From: an uncultured Lachnospiraceae bacterium
Lineage (GTDB): Bacteria > Bacillota > Clostridia > Lachnospirales > Lachnospiraceae
Direction: 5' to 3'
Assembly (NCBI GenBank): GCA_902776305.1
Contig: CACYPS010000029.1
Coordinates: 1 to 64,000, forward strand
DNA length: 64,000 nt
The translations under genes and the position numbers were made by a program. The notes beneath the pieces were generated by a model. The model had not been told where the DNA came from. It did no database searches and saw nothing but the letters and a program-made list of their open reading frames with translations. Shown one piece after another: positions 1-9,118 of this stretch (its first letter is position 1; each line of letters opens with the position of its first letter).

Positions 1-1
1 C

Positions 2-586
2 GACATCAAAAGCTATAAAAACAAGAGCCACTCCCTCTCCAAGGGCCAGGTCCTCTCAAGGCCCTACGCATACGACGAAGCTAAGCTGGTCTTTACCGAA
101 ATGGTAGATCTGCTTGCCACAGACCTCCTCTCTCAAAATCTGACGGCAGGTGGCCTATCCTTCTGGGTCAGCTTTGATCCGAAAAGCCTCGAAGAATGTC
201 CCCTCTACGATGGCCCAGCCTCGATCGACTTTTACGGCAGGCTCCACCCCTGTCACGTCGGTGGCAGCTTCAAACTCCGGAACCGGACCAACAGCAATCA
301 GGAAATCATGTCCCTGCTCCTCGATGCCTTTACCAAGAAAGTCGACCGGCGGCTCCTGGTCCGCAGACTCGGCATCGCCGCACAGGACACCAGAAAAGAT
401 GATGGTATGTACCAATTAGATTTGTTCACAGACTATGACGCACTCGAGAAGGAACGCAGGATGCAGCGTGCCCTTCTTGAAGTACGCCAAAAATACGGCT
501 CAAACGCACTGCTGCGCGGTTTCAACTACATGAACGGCGGCACCGCACGAGAGCGCAATCTCCAAATCGGCGGGCACAAAGCCTGA
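2..586 (+). CDS. Y-family DNA polymerase (UmuC/DinB-like), C-terminal part
   Basis: The open frame enters from the window edge; the first in-frame ATG is at 101, but the reading frame is open from base 2, so this is the 3' end of a longer gene. The readable tail has the features of the little-finger/C-terminal region of ImpB/MucB/SamB-type lesion-bypass polymerases (a K-S-x-S-x-S-x-G-Q-V-L stretch followed by an alpha-beta region). These enzymes copy across damaged DNA templates. The catalytic palm lies outside the window. The next gene, 33 bp downstream, is a YolD-like protein, the usual partner of such polymerases in Firmicutes, which supports the call. A chromosomal or mobile-element-borne copy cannot be told apart here. 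Confidence 0.8.
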   Translation, partial: DIKSYKNKSHSLSKGQVLSRPYAYDEAKLVFTEMVDLLATDLLSQNLTAGGLSFWVSFDPKSLEECPLYDGPASIDFYGRLHPCHVGGSFKLRNRTNSNQEIMSLLLDAFTKKVDRRLLVRRLGIAAQDTRKDDGMYQLDLFTDYDALEKERRMQRALLEVRQKYGSNALLRGFNYMNGGTARERNLQIGGHKA

Positions 587-619
587 CGGCCAGTCCTGCC
601 GATAGAAAGGCAGGACATC

Positions 620-1141
620 ATGACAACCACTCTCCCCATCGGATTCAAATACACGGCAGCCTTCCTCGCCGGACGTCCGCAGCATACCCGTTTCGATGAT
701 TTCTCCCGAAAGCACCCTCAGATGGATCGCCGGAAGCGGGCTAAGATTTTTGCTCCTTTCGATGCACTCGACGGCTACTCCGAAAGCATCGACAGCAAGA
801 ATGTGGAATATGTGGAGCGGGTCGAGCTCGAAGAAGCTGACCGCATCGAACTAAATCGTCGCCTGCAGATCCTCCGGGCTCTCACCTATAACAGCAAACT
901 GGCCCGAGCCAACCGTGTAAAGGTCAGCGTCCGCTACTACAAGCCCTGCACCGATCACAACCGTTTTGCATGGTTGATGCTGGGCCAGTATGTGACGGCG
1001 ACCGGGATCTGCTGGAAGGTCGACCCGGATGAGATGGGTGTTGTCAAAATAGATGAAGCGGCAATCCCGCTGGCCGATGTGGCCGAGATCACCGCTTCTG
1101 ATGAAGCATTGTTTAAACAGGATGAATGGGAGGCATGCTGA
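620..1141 (+). CDS. YolD-like protein
   Basis: This 173-residue protein contains the RAKIFAPFDALDGYSE core (about residues 39-54) typical of YolD-like proteins in Clostridia, followed by a charged helix and a beta-rich tail. Members are usually encoded directly after UmuC/DinB-type polymerases and are thought to modulate them; the biochemical role is not settled. The ATG follows an AAGGCAGGACATC stretch with a weak ribosome site. The gene ends facing the minus-strand hsdM, so the two transcription units converge. Confidence 0.78.
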   Translation: MTTTLPIGFKYTAAFLAGRPQHTRFDDFSRKHPQMDRRKRAKIFAPFDALDGYSESIDSKNVEYVERVELEEADRIELNRRLQILRALTYNSKLARANRVKVSVRYYKPCTDHNRFAWLMLGQYVTATGICWKVDPDEMGVVKIDEAAIPLADVAEITASDEALFKQDEWEAC

Positions 1142-1153
1142 TACTAATTTCCG

Positions 1154-1348
1154 TTATTGGCTCTTCTTACTCAACTTTGCCTGCAGCGCCTGAAACCCTT
1201 CCAGTGCACTCTGAAGATTTTCAATGATGTCCTCCGCCAGTACATCCGGCTCCGGCAGGTTGTCTAGATCGGCGAGGCTCTTGTCCTTTACCCAGAAAAT
1301 GTCCAGACTTTTCTTGTCCCGCTTCCAGATCTCATCAACGCTGAATTT
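1154..1348 (-). pseudogene. Out-of-frame remnant of the HsdM C-terminus
   Basis: On the minus strand this segment reads KFSVDEIWKRDKKSLDIFW and continues with a typical HsdM ending that closes with the residues SKKSQ and a TAA at 1154-1156. It overlaps the shifted end of the hsdM open frame. No start codon or ribosome site precedes it, so it is a decayed piece of the gene, not a separate protein. Confidence 0.75.
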
Positions 1349-2553
1349 TCATTCTGCTTCAGCGTGAAGTGGATATTGGTCCTGAAATCATAGATCCACA
1401 CTTCCCTTGTCTGACGTTCCGGGCTGGCGGGACGCTTGTCAAAGAATATCACATTCGCCTTCACACCTTGTTTATAAAAGATACCGGTGGGTAGACGAAG
1501 GATTGTATGAAGGTCCGTATTCTGCAGAAGCTGCTCCCTTACTGTTTCCCCGGCTCCACCTTCGAAGAGCACGTTATCCGGCACGACGACAGCTGCCTTT
1601 CCGGTAGAATTCAGGATCGTGTAAATGTGCTGCACAAAGTTCAGCTGCTTGTTGGAGCTGGTCGTCCAGAACTCAGATCGGTTATAAACAAGATCCTCGT
1701 CCTCCGTCTCTCCTTCTTCATTCGTGAAGGTAATGGAGGATTTTTTCCCGAATGGAGGATTCGTGAGCACATAGTCCACACGATACCCGGGATCTGTCAG
1801 CAGCGCATCTGCCTGTTTGACCGGCACATCGCCGTAGATATCTCCGATATTGTGCAGATATAGGTTCATCAGGCAGAGCTTAAATGTAGTCGGAACCAGC
1901 TCCGTCCCGTAGAAGGTCTTATTCTTCAGGAACTCCTTCTGCTCCCGGTCAAGTGTCTCCCTATATTCATTTGCGATGAAATCCTGTGAGGCAAGGAAAA
2001 AACCGCCGCTGCCGCAGCAGGGATCTGCGATCGTCTTTCCCGGCTCCGGACGCATACAGCGCACCATTGTCCGGATCAGGGCACGTGGCGTGAAATACTG
2101 CCCGGCACCACTCTTGGTATCTTCCGCATTTTTCTGAAGAAGACCCTCGTAAATGTCACCCTTCACATCAGAGGACATGGACACCCATTTCTCGCCGTCG
2201 ATCATGTCAACGACGCGCTTGAGGATGGCAGCCTTGCTGATCTTATTGGCTGACTGGAAGAAGATGCTGCCGAGGAGGCCGCTCTGCTTTCCGAGCGTTT
2301 CCAGAATAGATTTATACTTATCCTCCAGCTCCGTACCCTTGAGCGAACGCATATCCTGCCATGTGCATCCTTTAGGAATTCCGCTGTCACGATTATAGGG
2401 CGGCTTGGAATATTCGTCTGCCATCTTCAGAAAAATGAGATAAGTCAGCTGTTCCAGATAATCACCATAGGAGACGCCGTCATCCCGAAGAGGATTACAG
2501 AGACCCCAGACCTTGGATACGATGGAACTGGTTTGTGTCGACAATTCGGCCAT
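1288..2553 (-). CDS. hsdM: Type I restriction-modification methyltransferase subunit HsdM, C-terminally damaged
   Basis: HsdM makes N6-methyladenine within the HsdR2M2S complex. The N-terminal HsdM helical domain is present (residues 1-130), as are the SAM-binding DPCCGSGGF motif (about 178-186) and the NPPFG catalytic motif (NPPF type). The last 20 or so residues are out of frame: after LKQN the protein continues with unrelated residues to a stop at 1288. The normal ending, containing KFSVDEI and SLDIFW, is encoded one frame over from 1348 to 1154. About 35-40 family residues between these points are missing, so an internal deletion that also shifted the frame is the simplest explanation. 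The start lies 2 bp after the hsdS stop, so the three hsd genes form one operon. Methylation activity is doubtful. Confidence 0.85.
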   Translation of the reverse strand: MAELSTQTSSIVSKVWGLCNPLRDDGVSYGDYLEQLTYLIFLKMADEYSKPPYNRDSGIPKGCTWQDMRSLKGTELEDKYKSILETLGKQSGLLGSIFFQSANKISKAAILKRVVDMIDGEKWVSMSSDVKGDIYEGLLQKNAEDTKSGAGQYFTPRALIRTMVRCMRPEPGKTIADPCCGSGGFFLASQDFIANEYRETLDREQKEFLKNKTFYGTELVPTTFKLCLMNLYLHNIGDIYGDVPVKQADALLTDPGYRVDYVLTNPPFGKKSSITFTNEEGETEDEDLVYNRSEFWTTSSNKQLNFVQHIYTILNSTGKAAVVVPDNVLFEGGAGETVREQLLQNTDLHTILRLPTGIFYKQGVKANVIFFDKRPASPERQTREVWIYDFRTNIHFTLKQNENSALMRSGSGTRKVWTFSG

Positions 2554-2555
2554 GA

Positions 2556-3755
2556 TTATAATCTCCCTTCGAATGCTTGTTTCAGGATTGATTGATGCAT
2601 TGCCTCTGCCTGTTGGAGAGCGGTGTCTACTGTCTGTTCGATCGAATCGCAGACGGAAAGACGAGATTCGATTTCTGTAACAACACTTTTCTGCTCAGAT
2701 AAAGGTGCAAGAATCAGCGGCAATAGTCCGAATTCCTTGACGTTAAGATGCCCCTGCGCTCCACCATGCTGATATTCATTTACAACATGCAGCCCATAAG
2801 GGGAATTTACATAATATGCCAAGTAATGAGGATCTATTACTTTAAGATTCAGTTCAGCGATGACAATATCAATTGCATTAAACCCATCACATTTTTTTGG
2901 CACTACCGCAGCCATCCCAAGATTAGCTCCAGATCTGGCAATTACCAAATCATCAGTATGTACTATGCTTTTTTTATTCTTTTCGTGTCCTTCTTTAGAA
3001 ATCAGTGCCCAATTATCATCATCAACAAAATTTCTACGAACATTGGCGTTTCTAAAAGCCTTGACCCCATCGCTTTCAACATAATACTGAGTAGGTTTGA
3101 TCACAATGCCAACCTTAATGTTATTGCATACGTCCTTTACCCTTGCTCCCTCATCCACACACTTTACGGAATCAAACGCCTCCTTCAGCACAGCCTGCCG
3201 ATATACAAACAGCTGCTTCTTTGTCTTCTGCAATGAGCTTATGCTATTGTCCAGTTCAGAAAACATTTCCTCGATTCTGAAGATGATTCGACGCTGTTCC
3301 GAAATAGCAGGAAACTGCATTTCAATCCTGTCTAAGTTTTTACGAGAAATACGCTTTCTTGTCGTCCCACTCTCATATTCCTTTATCTGCTCTTTAAACC
3401 ATGGTGAATTAATAAGGTATAAAAGATACCTGACGTCCACTTCTGCACATTTTGTCCTTAGAATCGCAACATCTACTGCTGTAATATACTTCCCTTCCAA
3501 AGGGAATATACATGCCTTACATAACGGTTCTCCCAGTCTTGATATCAGAAGATCTCCCTCATGCAGCAATGTGCAGTTAAGACGCTCAGCAGTGGCGTCG
3601 CTTACAAACCTATTCGATTTGTCTAAAAATACGCCTGCTCCAATATCGGCAAGCTGGATTAACCGCACTTCACCATTAGGATCTTGATCCTTTTTTTCAA
3701 TCCAATCGCCATCACAGAAAACTCCATTTTCTCCGGCAATATCACTAAATACCAT
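2556..3755 (-). CDS. hsdS: Type I restriction-modification specificity subunit HsdS
   Basis: This 399-residue protein has the two-repeat layout of HsdS. The first target recognition domain (residues 1-160) is followed by the conserved LSEQ/ISEQRRI-type spacer and a coiled coil (about 150-190). The second recognition domain (about 210-355) is followed by the second LAPLSEQKSVVTEIE spacer and the C-terminal helix. The N-terminal half carries the common GDWIE start and a LIQLADIG stretch. HsdS selects the bipartite DNA target for HsdM and HsdR. It sits 12 bp after hsdR and 2 bp before hsdM. Base composition of the gene is more AT-rich than its neighbours, as expected for fast-exchanging specificity domains. 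Confidence 0.92.
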   Translation of the reverse strand: MVFSDIAGENGVFCDGDWIEKKDQDPNGEVRLIQLADIGAGVFLDKSNRFVSDATAERLNCTLLHEGDLLISRLGEPLCKACIFPLEGKYITAVDVAILRTKCAEVDVRYLLYLINSPWFKEQIKEYESGTTRKRISRKNLDRIEMQFPAISEQRRIIFRIEEMFSELDNSISSLQKTKKQLFVYRQAVLKEAFDSVKCVDEGARVKDVCNNIKVGIVIKPTQYYVESDGVKAFRNANVRRNFVDDDNWALISKEGHEKNKKSIVHTDDLVIARSGANLGMAAVVPKKCDGFNAIDIVIAELNLKVIDPHYLAYYVNSPYGLHVVNEYQHGGAQGHLNVKEFGLLPLILAPLSEQKSVVTEIESRLSVCDSIEQTVDTALQQAEAMHQSILKQAFEGRL

Positions 3756-3767
3756 CGTACGGTCTCC

Positions 3768-6530
3768 TTACGCCACCAATTCTATATTCATCTCGTCAAG
3801 TATCTCTAGATACTGATCCCCGAACACCTCATAAAACCTGCCGAGACCGCCTTTCCGATCGAACGGCGTATAATCCAGGTCGTCCGCGCTGATGCTCAAA
3901 CTCGCTGCGATATGATCCTTGACCAACCGAAGCCATTCCATCTGCTCGTCTGTGAAATGGACAGCACCAGCATTTCTCTTAAGCGTCCATTGCATGAAGT
4001 TATAATTCACCTTGTCTGCGAAGGGTTGCAGGTTGTCGGCATAGCCCATCTCAAACCGGATGATTGAAATCAGATCTGCAAGCTGTCCAATTGTGCCGCG
4101 CTTCACCTTATCTGGCTTTTTAATCGCATAACACTCCCAGAGTCGGTCTACCGTAATATGCTCTTCCTGAAGTTTTTCATACAGACTCTTCAGCTTCTTG
4201 ATCGCCATCGGACGGTCTGCATATTTCTGATCATAGATAATCCGAAGAGCAAGGATCTCATCCTTGTTTTCTTCAATGAACGCATGAAAGCTTTTGATCA
4301 CCTGATCTGCATTGCTATCCTGGTCTTTGTCCCAGCCCGCATAGGTAACAGAATCGATATTCACATTGTCGATGATCTGATCATGCTTCTTACGTACTTC
4401 CTCAATGTAGTCCCTGGTGTCCGGATCGTTGAAAGGTTGCTCTGCTTCTTTAATCAGCTCCTCCTGTGCGGCATCCAGCTTTGCCTGCTCCTCCGGGCTT
4501 GGATCTCTATCCGGCTCAAGCGTCACACCGGCCTTTGCGGCGACCACATCCTCATCAAAGGCATTAAGCAGGTCTTCCGCGACAGCATCGATAGGTTTCC
4601 CGACCTTAGATTTAAACTCATCCAGCTCTTCGGGCTTCAGTTTCGTGCTCAGTCGTATCAGACGATTTGCAAGAGAAGTCAGAATCTCCGGATCTTTTGT
4701 TCCAAGCGATGCCCGCTTCATAAGCTCTGTCAGGCTCACATGGGGCTTATACTCCAACGGCCTCGTTTCTGTCTTCTTGGATTTCGTTACCCCTACAGCG
4801 TCGATCACGACAAAGTGATCCTTCTCGGTTGCATCATCGCCAGAAACCATTTTCAGGTCTTCCAACTTCAGAACTCTGGTACCGCGCCCAAGCATCTGCT
4901 CATAGTGGCCCTTACTCCGGACGTCACGCATGAAGATCAAACACTCCAACGGCTTTACATCTGTGCCGGTGGCGATCATCTCCACAGTCACTGCGATACG
5001 CGGGTAAAACTGGTTACGGAAGTTGCTCAGAGCCTCGTCTGCTTTCTTCGCCTTGCAGGTGATCTTCTGGCAGAACTCATTCCCCTCACCAAAAACTTCT
5101 CTGACGATCTGGACGATATCATCAGCATGGCTGTCGTTTTTCGCAAAGATCAGCGTTTTCGGCACGTTCTTCCTGCGAGGAAATAGCTCTGTAAATACCT
5201 TGTCCCGATACGTCTGAATGACAGCACGAATTTGGCTTAGATTTACAACATCCACATCTAACATTCCCGGATTGTAGGCCATATCTTCATCCATCTGACG
5301 CCAGCGTTTTGCCCGGGTCAAACGATCCCGATATTCCGCCATCCGCTTCATGATCATCGCACCATTCTGCGTGATCTCGGTATTGATCAGATAGATGTCC
5401 TCTCCAACATTCACCCGATCAATGATGGCTTTCTCTCGGGAATACTCGCTCACCACATTCTGGTTAAAGAATGCGAATGTTCGCTTCTCTGGCGTTGCCG
5501 TAAGGCCAATGATAAAGGCATCAAAATATTCCAACACCTGTGACCATACGTTATAGATCGATCGATGGCATTCATCGACGATGATGCAGTCAAAGAACTC
5601 CGGCGGGTATTTCTTATTGTAGACGACCGTTACCGGTGGTCTGCTCTCTTGATCCCGATCGATTTCATCTTCTATACCTTCATCCTCTTCGGACAATTCC
5701 TCACCTTTCAGGATGGAGTACATTCTTTGGATCGTGCTGATATAAACCTGATTGGATGGGGACATGACTGATCTCTTCAGGAGACGCACACCAAAGATAT
5801 CAGAGAACACACGCTGCTCCCCGTTTGGCACATAAGCTCTGAATTCCTGCTCTGCCTGTACTCCCAGAGATTTTGTGTCCACAAGAAAAAGAATCCGGTT
5901 CATCTTCCCGTAAGTGAGCAGGCGATATGCCTCCGTGATCACGGTGAATGTCTTTCCCGCACCGGTAGCCATCTGCACAAGGGCTTTCGGTCTATTTTCA
6001 GCAAAAGAAGTGTCCAGATTTGTAATGGCAATTTCCTGGCATTTACGAAATCCCGTCGTTTCCAGGACCGGCATGTGTTTAAGATTATTCCGAACAGTAT
6101 CCGGAGCTGCAATCCAGTCCCGGAGTGTTTCAGGCTGATGGAATGAAAAAACTGTGCGTGAACGATATTTTATGTCATGGAAGTCTGTAAAGCGCGTCAA
6201 GGTGCCGGTAGCCTCATAGGCAAACCGGATCTCATAGCCATCGTCAAGATACTTGAAGGTGCTGTTAGCATATCGGGAAGACTGGCCTTCAACCACAGTA
6301 ATGTTTTGGCCTTCTGTATCTTTCTTTGCTTCGACAACACCTACCGGCTTTCCAGCCACAAATAGGGCATAATCAACCGGCCCGGTGCTCGTCGGAAACT
6401 CACGAATAGCCACACCAAGCGCCGCCGACAGATTGATTTTGTTCATATCCTGAATGACCCAACCTGCATCATTCAGCCTGCGGTCGATTGCCTCTCGCGC
6501 AATCTGCTCTGGCGTCTTAGGCATGCTCAT
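3768..6530 (-). CDS. hsdR: Type I restriction endonuclease subunit HsdR
   Basis: This 920-residue motor and nuclease subunit has an N-terminal PD-(D/E)XK nuclease (D53, then E67-A-K69 in VVEAKKD). It is followed by a superfamily 2 helicase with Walker A MATGAGKT, DECH box, a GLTATP motif and the QMLGRGTRV motif VI, and then a helical C-terminal region that docks HsdM. The length is normal. ATG at 6530 is chosen because a GGGGGTG stretch precedes it; GTG at 6533 and ATG at 6524 are alternatives. The gene appears intact even though hsdM is damaged. Cutting needs the complete complex, so an intact HsdR without working methylase is probably silent rather than toxic. Confidence 0.93.
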   Translation of the reverse strand: MSMPKTPEQIAREAIDRRLNDAGWVIQDMNKINLSAALGVAIREFPTSTGPVDYALFVAGKPVGVVEAKKDTEGQNITVVEGQSSRYANSTFKYLDDGYEIRFAYEATGTLTRFTDFHDIKYRSRTVFSFHQPETLRDWIAAPDTVRNNLKHMPVLETTGFRKCQEIAITNLDTSFAENRPKALVQMATGAGKTFTVITEAYRLLTYGKMNRILFLVDTKSLGVQAEQEFRAYVPNGEQRVFSDIFGVRLLKRSVMSPSNQVYISTIQRMYSILKGEELSEEDEGIEDEIDRDQESRPPVTVVYNKKYPPEFFDCIIVDECHRSIYNVWSQVLEYFDAFIIGLTATPEKRTFAFFNQNVVSEYSREKAIIDRVNVGEDIYLINTEITQNGAMIMKRMAEYRDRLTRAKRWRQMDEDMAYNPGMLDVDVVNLSQIRAVIQTYRDKVFTELFPRRKNVPKTLIFAKNDSHADDIVQIVREVFGEGNEFCQKITCKAKKADEALSNFRNQFYPRIAVTVEMIATGTDVKPLECLIFMRDVRSKGHYEQMLGRGTRVLKLEDLKMVSGDDATEKDHFVVIDAVGVTKSKKTETRPLEYKPHVSLTELMKRASLGTKDPEILTSLANRLIRLSTKLKPEELDEFKSKVGKPIDAVAEDLLNAFDEDVVAAKAGVTLEPDRDPSPEEQAKLDAAQEELIKEAEQPFNDPDTRDYIEEVRKKHDQIIDNVNIDSVTYAGWDKDQDSNADQVIKSFHAFIEENKDEILALRIIYDQKYADRPMAIKKLKSLYEKLQEEHITVDRLWECYAIKKPDKVKRGTIGQLADLISIIRFEMGYADNLQPFADKVNYNFMQWTLKRNAGAVHFTDEQMEWLRLVKDHIAASLSISADDLDYTPFDRKGGLGRFYEVFGDQYLEILDEMNIELVA

Positions 6531-6609
6531 CACCCCCGGTCTCTACGAGTTTTACTGACCCATCTGCAATTCTTCGAAGAGTTTCTTGCTCTGCCTCGTG
6601 GTTATTCAT
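6517..6609 (-). CDS. Short upstream ORF overlapping hsdR
   Basis: A 30-codon frame starting with ATG (MNNHEAEQETLRRIADG...) ends 14 bp inside the hsdR start region, which would couple its translation to hsdR. It lies just downstream of a plausible promoter. No clear ribosome site precedes it, and no family is recognised. It may be a leader that tunes HsdR levels, the tail of a lost gene, or chance. Confidence 0.3.
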   Translation of the reverse strand: MNNHEAEQETLRRIADGSVKLVETGGDEHA

Positions 6610-6636
6610 CAATGATAGTCAAACTTTTACATAATT

Positions 6637-6665
6637 ATCATACATCAAAAAGCTACCTTTTTCAA
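6637..6665 (-). promoter_or_regulatory. Probable promoter of the hsdRSM operon
   Basis: Reading the minus strand, TTGAAA (6665-6660) and TATGAT (6642-6637) are separated by 17 bp and point toward the upstream ORF and hsdR. The spacing and both hexamers are close to the sigma-A consensus. Confidence 0.5.
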
Positions 6666-6848
6666 CAATATCCTAATGTGCTTCACTGCGGTAGCGCCTC
6701 AATATATATGCTTTCGGCAACAGAAAATACAACTTTCTACTCGACTTTTATCAATAACCACGGGACTTTGCCCGCCCCTATTGTCATCCGGATTCTGGAG
6801 TGGTATGTATAGAAACCACAAGGGCCCTTTAATTCTAAAAGGAGCGAA

Positions 6849-7091
6849 ATGACTATGACAGAGAAAAGAATTATCGACGACGCTTTTATGGAGCTTACTG
6901 ACGTTCACAGCAAATCAACCGCACTGCAGGCGCTTGCGAACTATCTCCAGTGTTCCCGCGTCTCAGCACAGGATCTGGATTATGACTCTGTGCTGAGTGT
7001 GTTTGAAACTGCGCTGAACTATATCAGCACACAGCTTGGCGATATACTGACCAGAATCGAGGTATCTGAAATGGAGGCCATAATGCAATAG
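6849..7091 (+). CDS. Small hypothetical protein (80 aa)
   Basis: The ATG is preceded by AAGGAG at 6839-6844, a good ribosome site, which argues that this is a real gene. The product is acidic and mostly helical (a DAFMELTDVHSK segment, then an LQALANYLQ helix and a C-terminal ISTQLGDILTRIE helix). No signal peptide or membrane segment is seen. It stands alone between the hsd operon, transcribed away from it, and the pilin gene, which converges on it. I do not recognise the family. Confidence 0.6.
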   Translation: MTMTEKRIIDDAFMELTDVHSKSTALQALANYLQCSRVSAQDLDYDSVLSVFETALNYISTQLGDILTRIEVSEMEAIMQ

Positions 7092-7147
7092 ACGCGGGCA
7101 ATTTATCGCGCCACCGCTGCACTATTCTAAAGTCTGAAGTCATAAAA

Positions 7148-7175
7148 GAAGCTGGCCTCTTTCGAGACCAGCTCC
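7148..7175 (-). terminator. Rho-independent terminator after the pilin gene
   Basis: On the minus strand GAGCTGG...CCAGCTTC forms a stem with a CTCGAAAGAG hairpin tip, followed by TTTTAT. It lies 45-70 bp after the pilin stop codon. Confidence 0.65.
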
Positions 7176-7220
7176 TGTGTTGCTTAATTCTTATTCAGCT
7201 TTCGTAATCTGTCAATCAGA

Positions 7221-8822
7221 TTAGTTAGCGCTCATACGGCGGCGAGTTACAAGAACGATGCCTGCGCCAAGAACAAGGATTGCACCAACGATGTAGAAGA
7301 TTGTGGTACCGATGCCACCAGTGCTCGGAAGAACATTACCCTGTTTGTTCTCGATATCGGTCGTGATGATACCAGTATCCTTGAAATCACCAGATACAAG
7401 ATCACCACCGGTAAGGCTTGTCAGCTGAGGATCAGTAGACTCTGTTTCATGTGTTGCTTCAACATCAAATTCTACAGAATCCCATGCATTGTATCCAGCA
7501 GGTACAGTGGTCTCAACGAGAACATAAGTGCCATCATCAATACCATTGAAAGAGAATTCAGAACCAGCAGTTGTGCCGCTCTTTGTTCCCGCAACTACAT
7601 AATAGGAGTTATCCTCAAGTGCGTCTGCTTTAATAGAAGAATCAAACTCTGCTTTGATATCAGAACCTTTTGTTCCAGCCTGTGTTGCTCCTGCAGCAGC
7701 TGTCGGAACTTTCTTATACAGTGTGAAATCTGCACCAACCAGATCTTCGCCCTCTTCATCAACCTTGTTGACCGTCAGCTTATAAGTAAATACTCTTACA
7801 GTATCCTTCGGAGTCTTACCTTCTTCGCCACCCTGAACATCATTCGGGTTGTTGCTGTATTCAAGCTCAACTTCGTTCTTGTTGCCTGCTGCGCCAATAG
7901 CAGCGTTCGGTCCAAGTGTTGCAGTAAACTCTACAGTAACTTCAGCACCATTCAAACTTGCCGGAAGATAATCGCCAGTGGGCGTGAACTCGATTGTCTG
8001 TTTGAAGCCATCTACGGAAGGAGCAACATCACCTGTATATCCGGTTGTAGAAACAGTATATCCTTCGCCTGCAGCAATGGCAACACCGTTCATCTTAATC
8101 GTAAGAGCGCTGATTGCAGAGAACTTTCCGCTCTCAAGTGTATCGACGAAAGTAATATGATATTTCTTATATGCAGAAACATTATCAGCAAGAGTAGCTG
8201 TCAGTTTGAAGGGAACTGCATCACCGATATCATAGTCAGCAGAATCCTGATCAGCTTCGACAGTAGCATCAGAATCATTTACGTCAGTAACTTTCTTTTC
8301 AACTTCTGGAATTTCACTCTTTGCAGTAAGTGTAGTCGGTCCTACAACGCTGATCAGAAGAAGAGTATATGCGTCATCTTCTGCGTTTGTCAGAGAATTG
8401 TCCTTATCTTTTACAATGTAGTAACCAGTCGGAACGCTTTCTACACCACCCGCTGCTACATCCTTCTTAAAAGCACTTGCATCTGCAAGATTAGCTTTTG
8501 TCATGCCAAGAGCAGTAAGAATGCTGTCAATTGTTGTCTGATCAGCTGTAGAAGTACTGGAGCTAATAGCTTCAAGTGCTGTAAGAACATCTTCATCAAC
8601 TAAATCGCCTTCAGTTCCTGCACCATTAACGCCCCATGTCACGTTAGAAAGTTTTCCATCTGCGAGATCACCAGTAAAGATCTGGAAAATCTCGTATGTG
8701 TGTCCAGTTTCATTAGGTACTGTTAAATTTACATTAGTCGGTGCTGCAAACACTGTGATGCCCATTGAAAGCACCATTACCATGGCAATTGCTAAAGCCA
8801 TAATCTTTCTCATGTGCTTCAT
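7221..8822 (-). CDS. LPXTG-anchored pilin / isopeptide-forming fimbrial protein
   Basis: This 533-residue surface protein has an N-terminal signal peptide (residues 1-26, cleaved near ITVFAA) and several SpaA/CnaB-like beta domains. It ends with an LPSTG sorting signal, a membrane helix and an RRRM tail. Proteins of this type are polymerised by class C sortases into pili and stabilised by internal Lys-Asn isopeptide bonds; they mediate adhesion. The domain between residues 345 and 470 contains a YKLTVNKVDEEG start and a Y-V-L-V-E-T-T-V-P-A-G-Y ending typical of CnaB/prealbumin-like folds. It lies downstream of the giant adhesin gene, so the two may form the backbone and tip. No sortase gene is present in the window. 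Confidence 0.88.
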   Translation of the reverse strand: MKHMRKIMALAIAMVMVLSMGITVFAAPTNVNLTVPNETGHTYEIFQIFTGDLADGKLSNVTWGVNGAGTEGDLVDEDVLTALEAISSSTSTADQTTIDSILTALGMTKANLADASAFKKDVAAGGVESVPTGYYIVKDKDNSLTNAEDDAYTLLLISVVGPTTLTAKSEIPEVEKKVTDVNDSDATVEADQDSADYDIGDAVPFKLTATLADNVSAYKKYHITFVDTLESGKFSAISALTIKMNGVAIAAGEGYTVSTTGYTGDVAPSVDGFKQTIEFTPTGDYLPASLNGAEVTVEFTATLGPNAAIGAAGNKNEVELEYSNNPNDVQGGEEGKTPKDTVRVFTYKLTVNKVDEEGEDLVGADFTLYKKVPTAAAGATQAGTKGSDIKAEFDSSIKADALEDNSYYVVAGTKSGTTAGSEFSFNGIDDGTYVLVETTVPAGYNAWDSVEFDVEATHETESTDPQLTSLTGGDLVSGDFKDTGIITTDIENKQGNVLPSTGGIGTTIFYIVGAILVLGAGIVLVTRRRMSAN

Positions 8823-8955
8823 TTTTCTTCCTCCTTATTTTTTATTTATGTAGCACAATGTTGTCTATACGTTCCACGTCAGGCTATCTCTTCCCCTACA
8901 GAACGGAGTTCATACGCCTCCTTTCTCTGTTATTCCCTGTGTGAAACTTTGTTGT

Positions 8956-8981
8956 CGACGAGCCGCACGCTCGGCTCGTCG
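8956..8981. terminator. Strong hairpin between adhesin and pilin genes
   Basis: CGACGAGCCG (8956-8965) and CGGCTCGTCG (8972-8981) form a perfect 10-bp stem with a 6-nt loop. It follows the adhesin stop on the minus strand. There is no clear T-run, so it may act as a terminator or as an RNA-stability hairpin that allows partial read-through into the pilin gene. Confidence 0.45.
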
Positions 8982-9118
8982 CTTCAACCTTATAAATCTC
9001 TGAACCATTTATTGATCTATTTATTGCACTTATGGTTCTCGTCCTTATTCTACGACTGCTTCTTAATAGACTCGGGCTTCTACATCTTGCATCGGTATTC
9101 GATGCACTGTGGATACTA

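Noticed and set aside
7449-8603. Long plus-strand ORF (384 codons) opposite the pilin gene
   Set aside because: It is a Cys/Ser-rich shadow of the pilin coding strand with no domain and no ribosome site.
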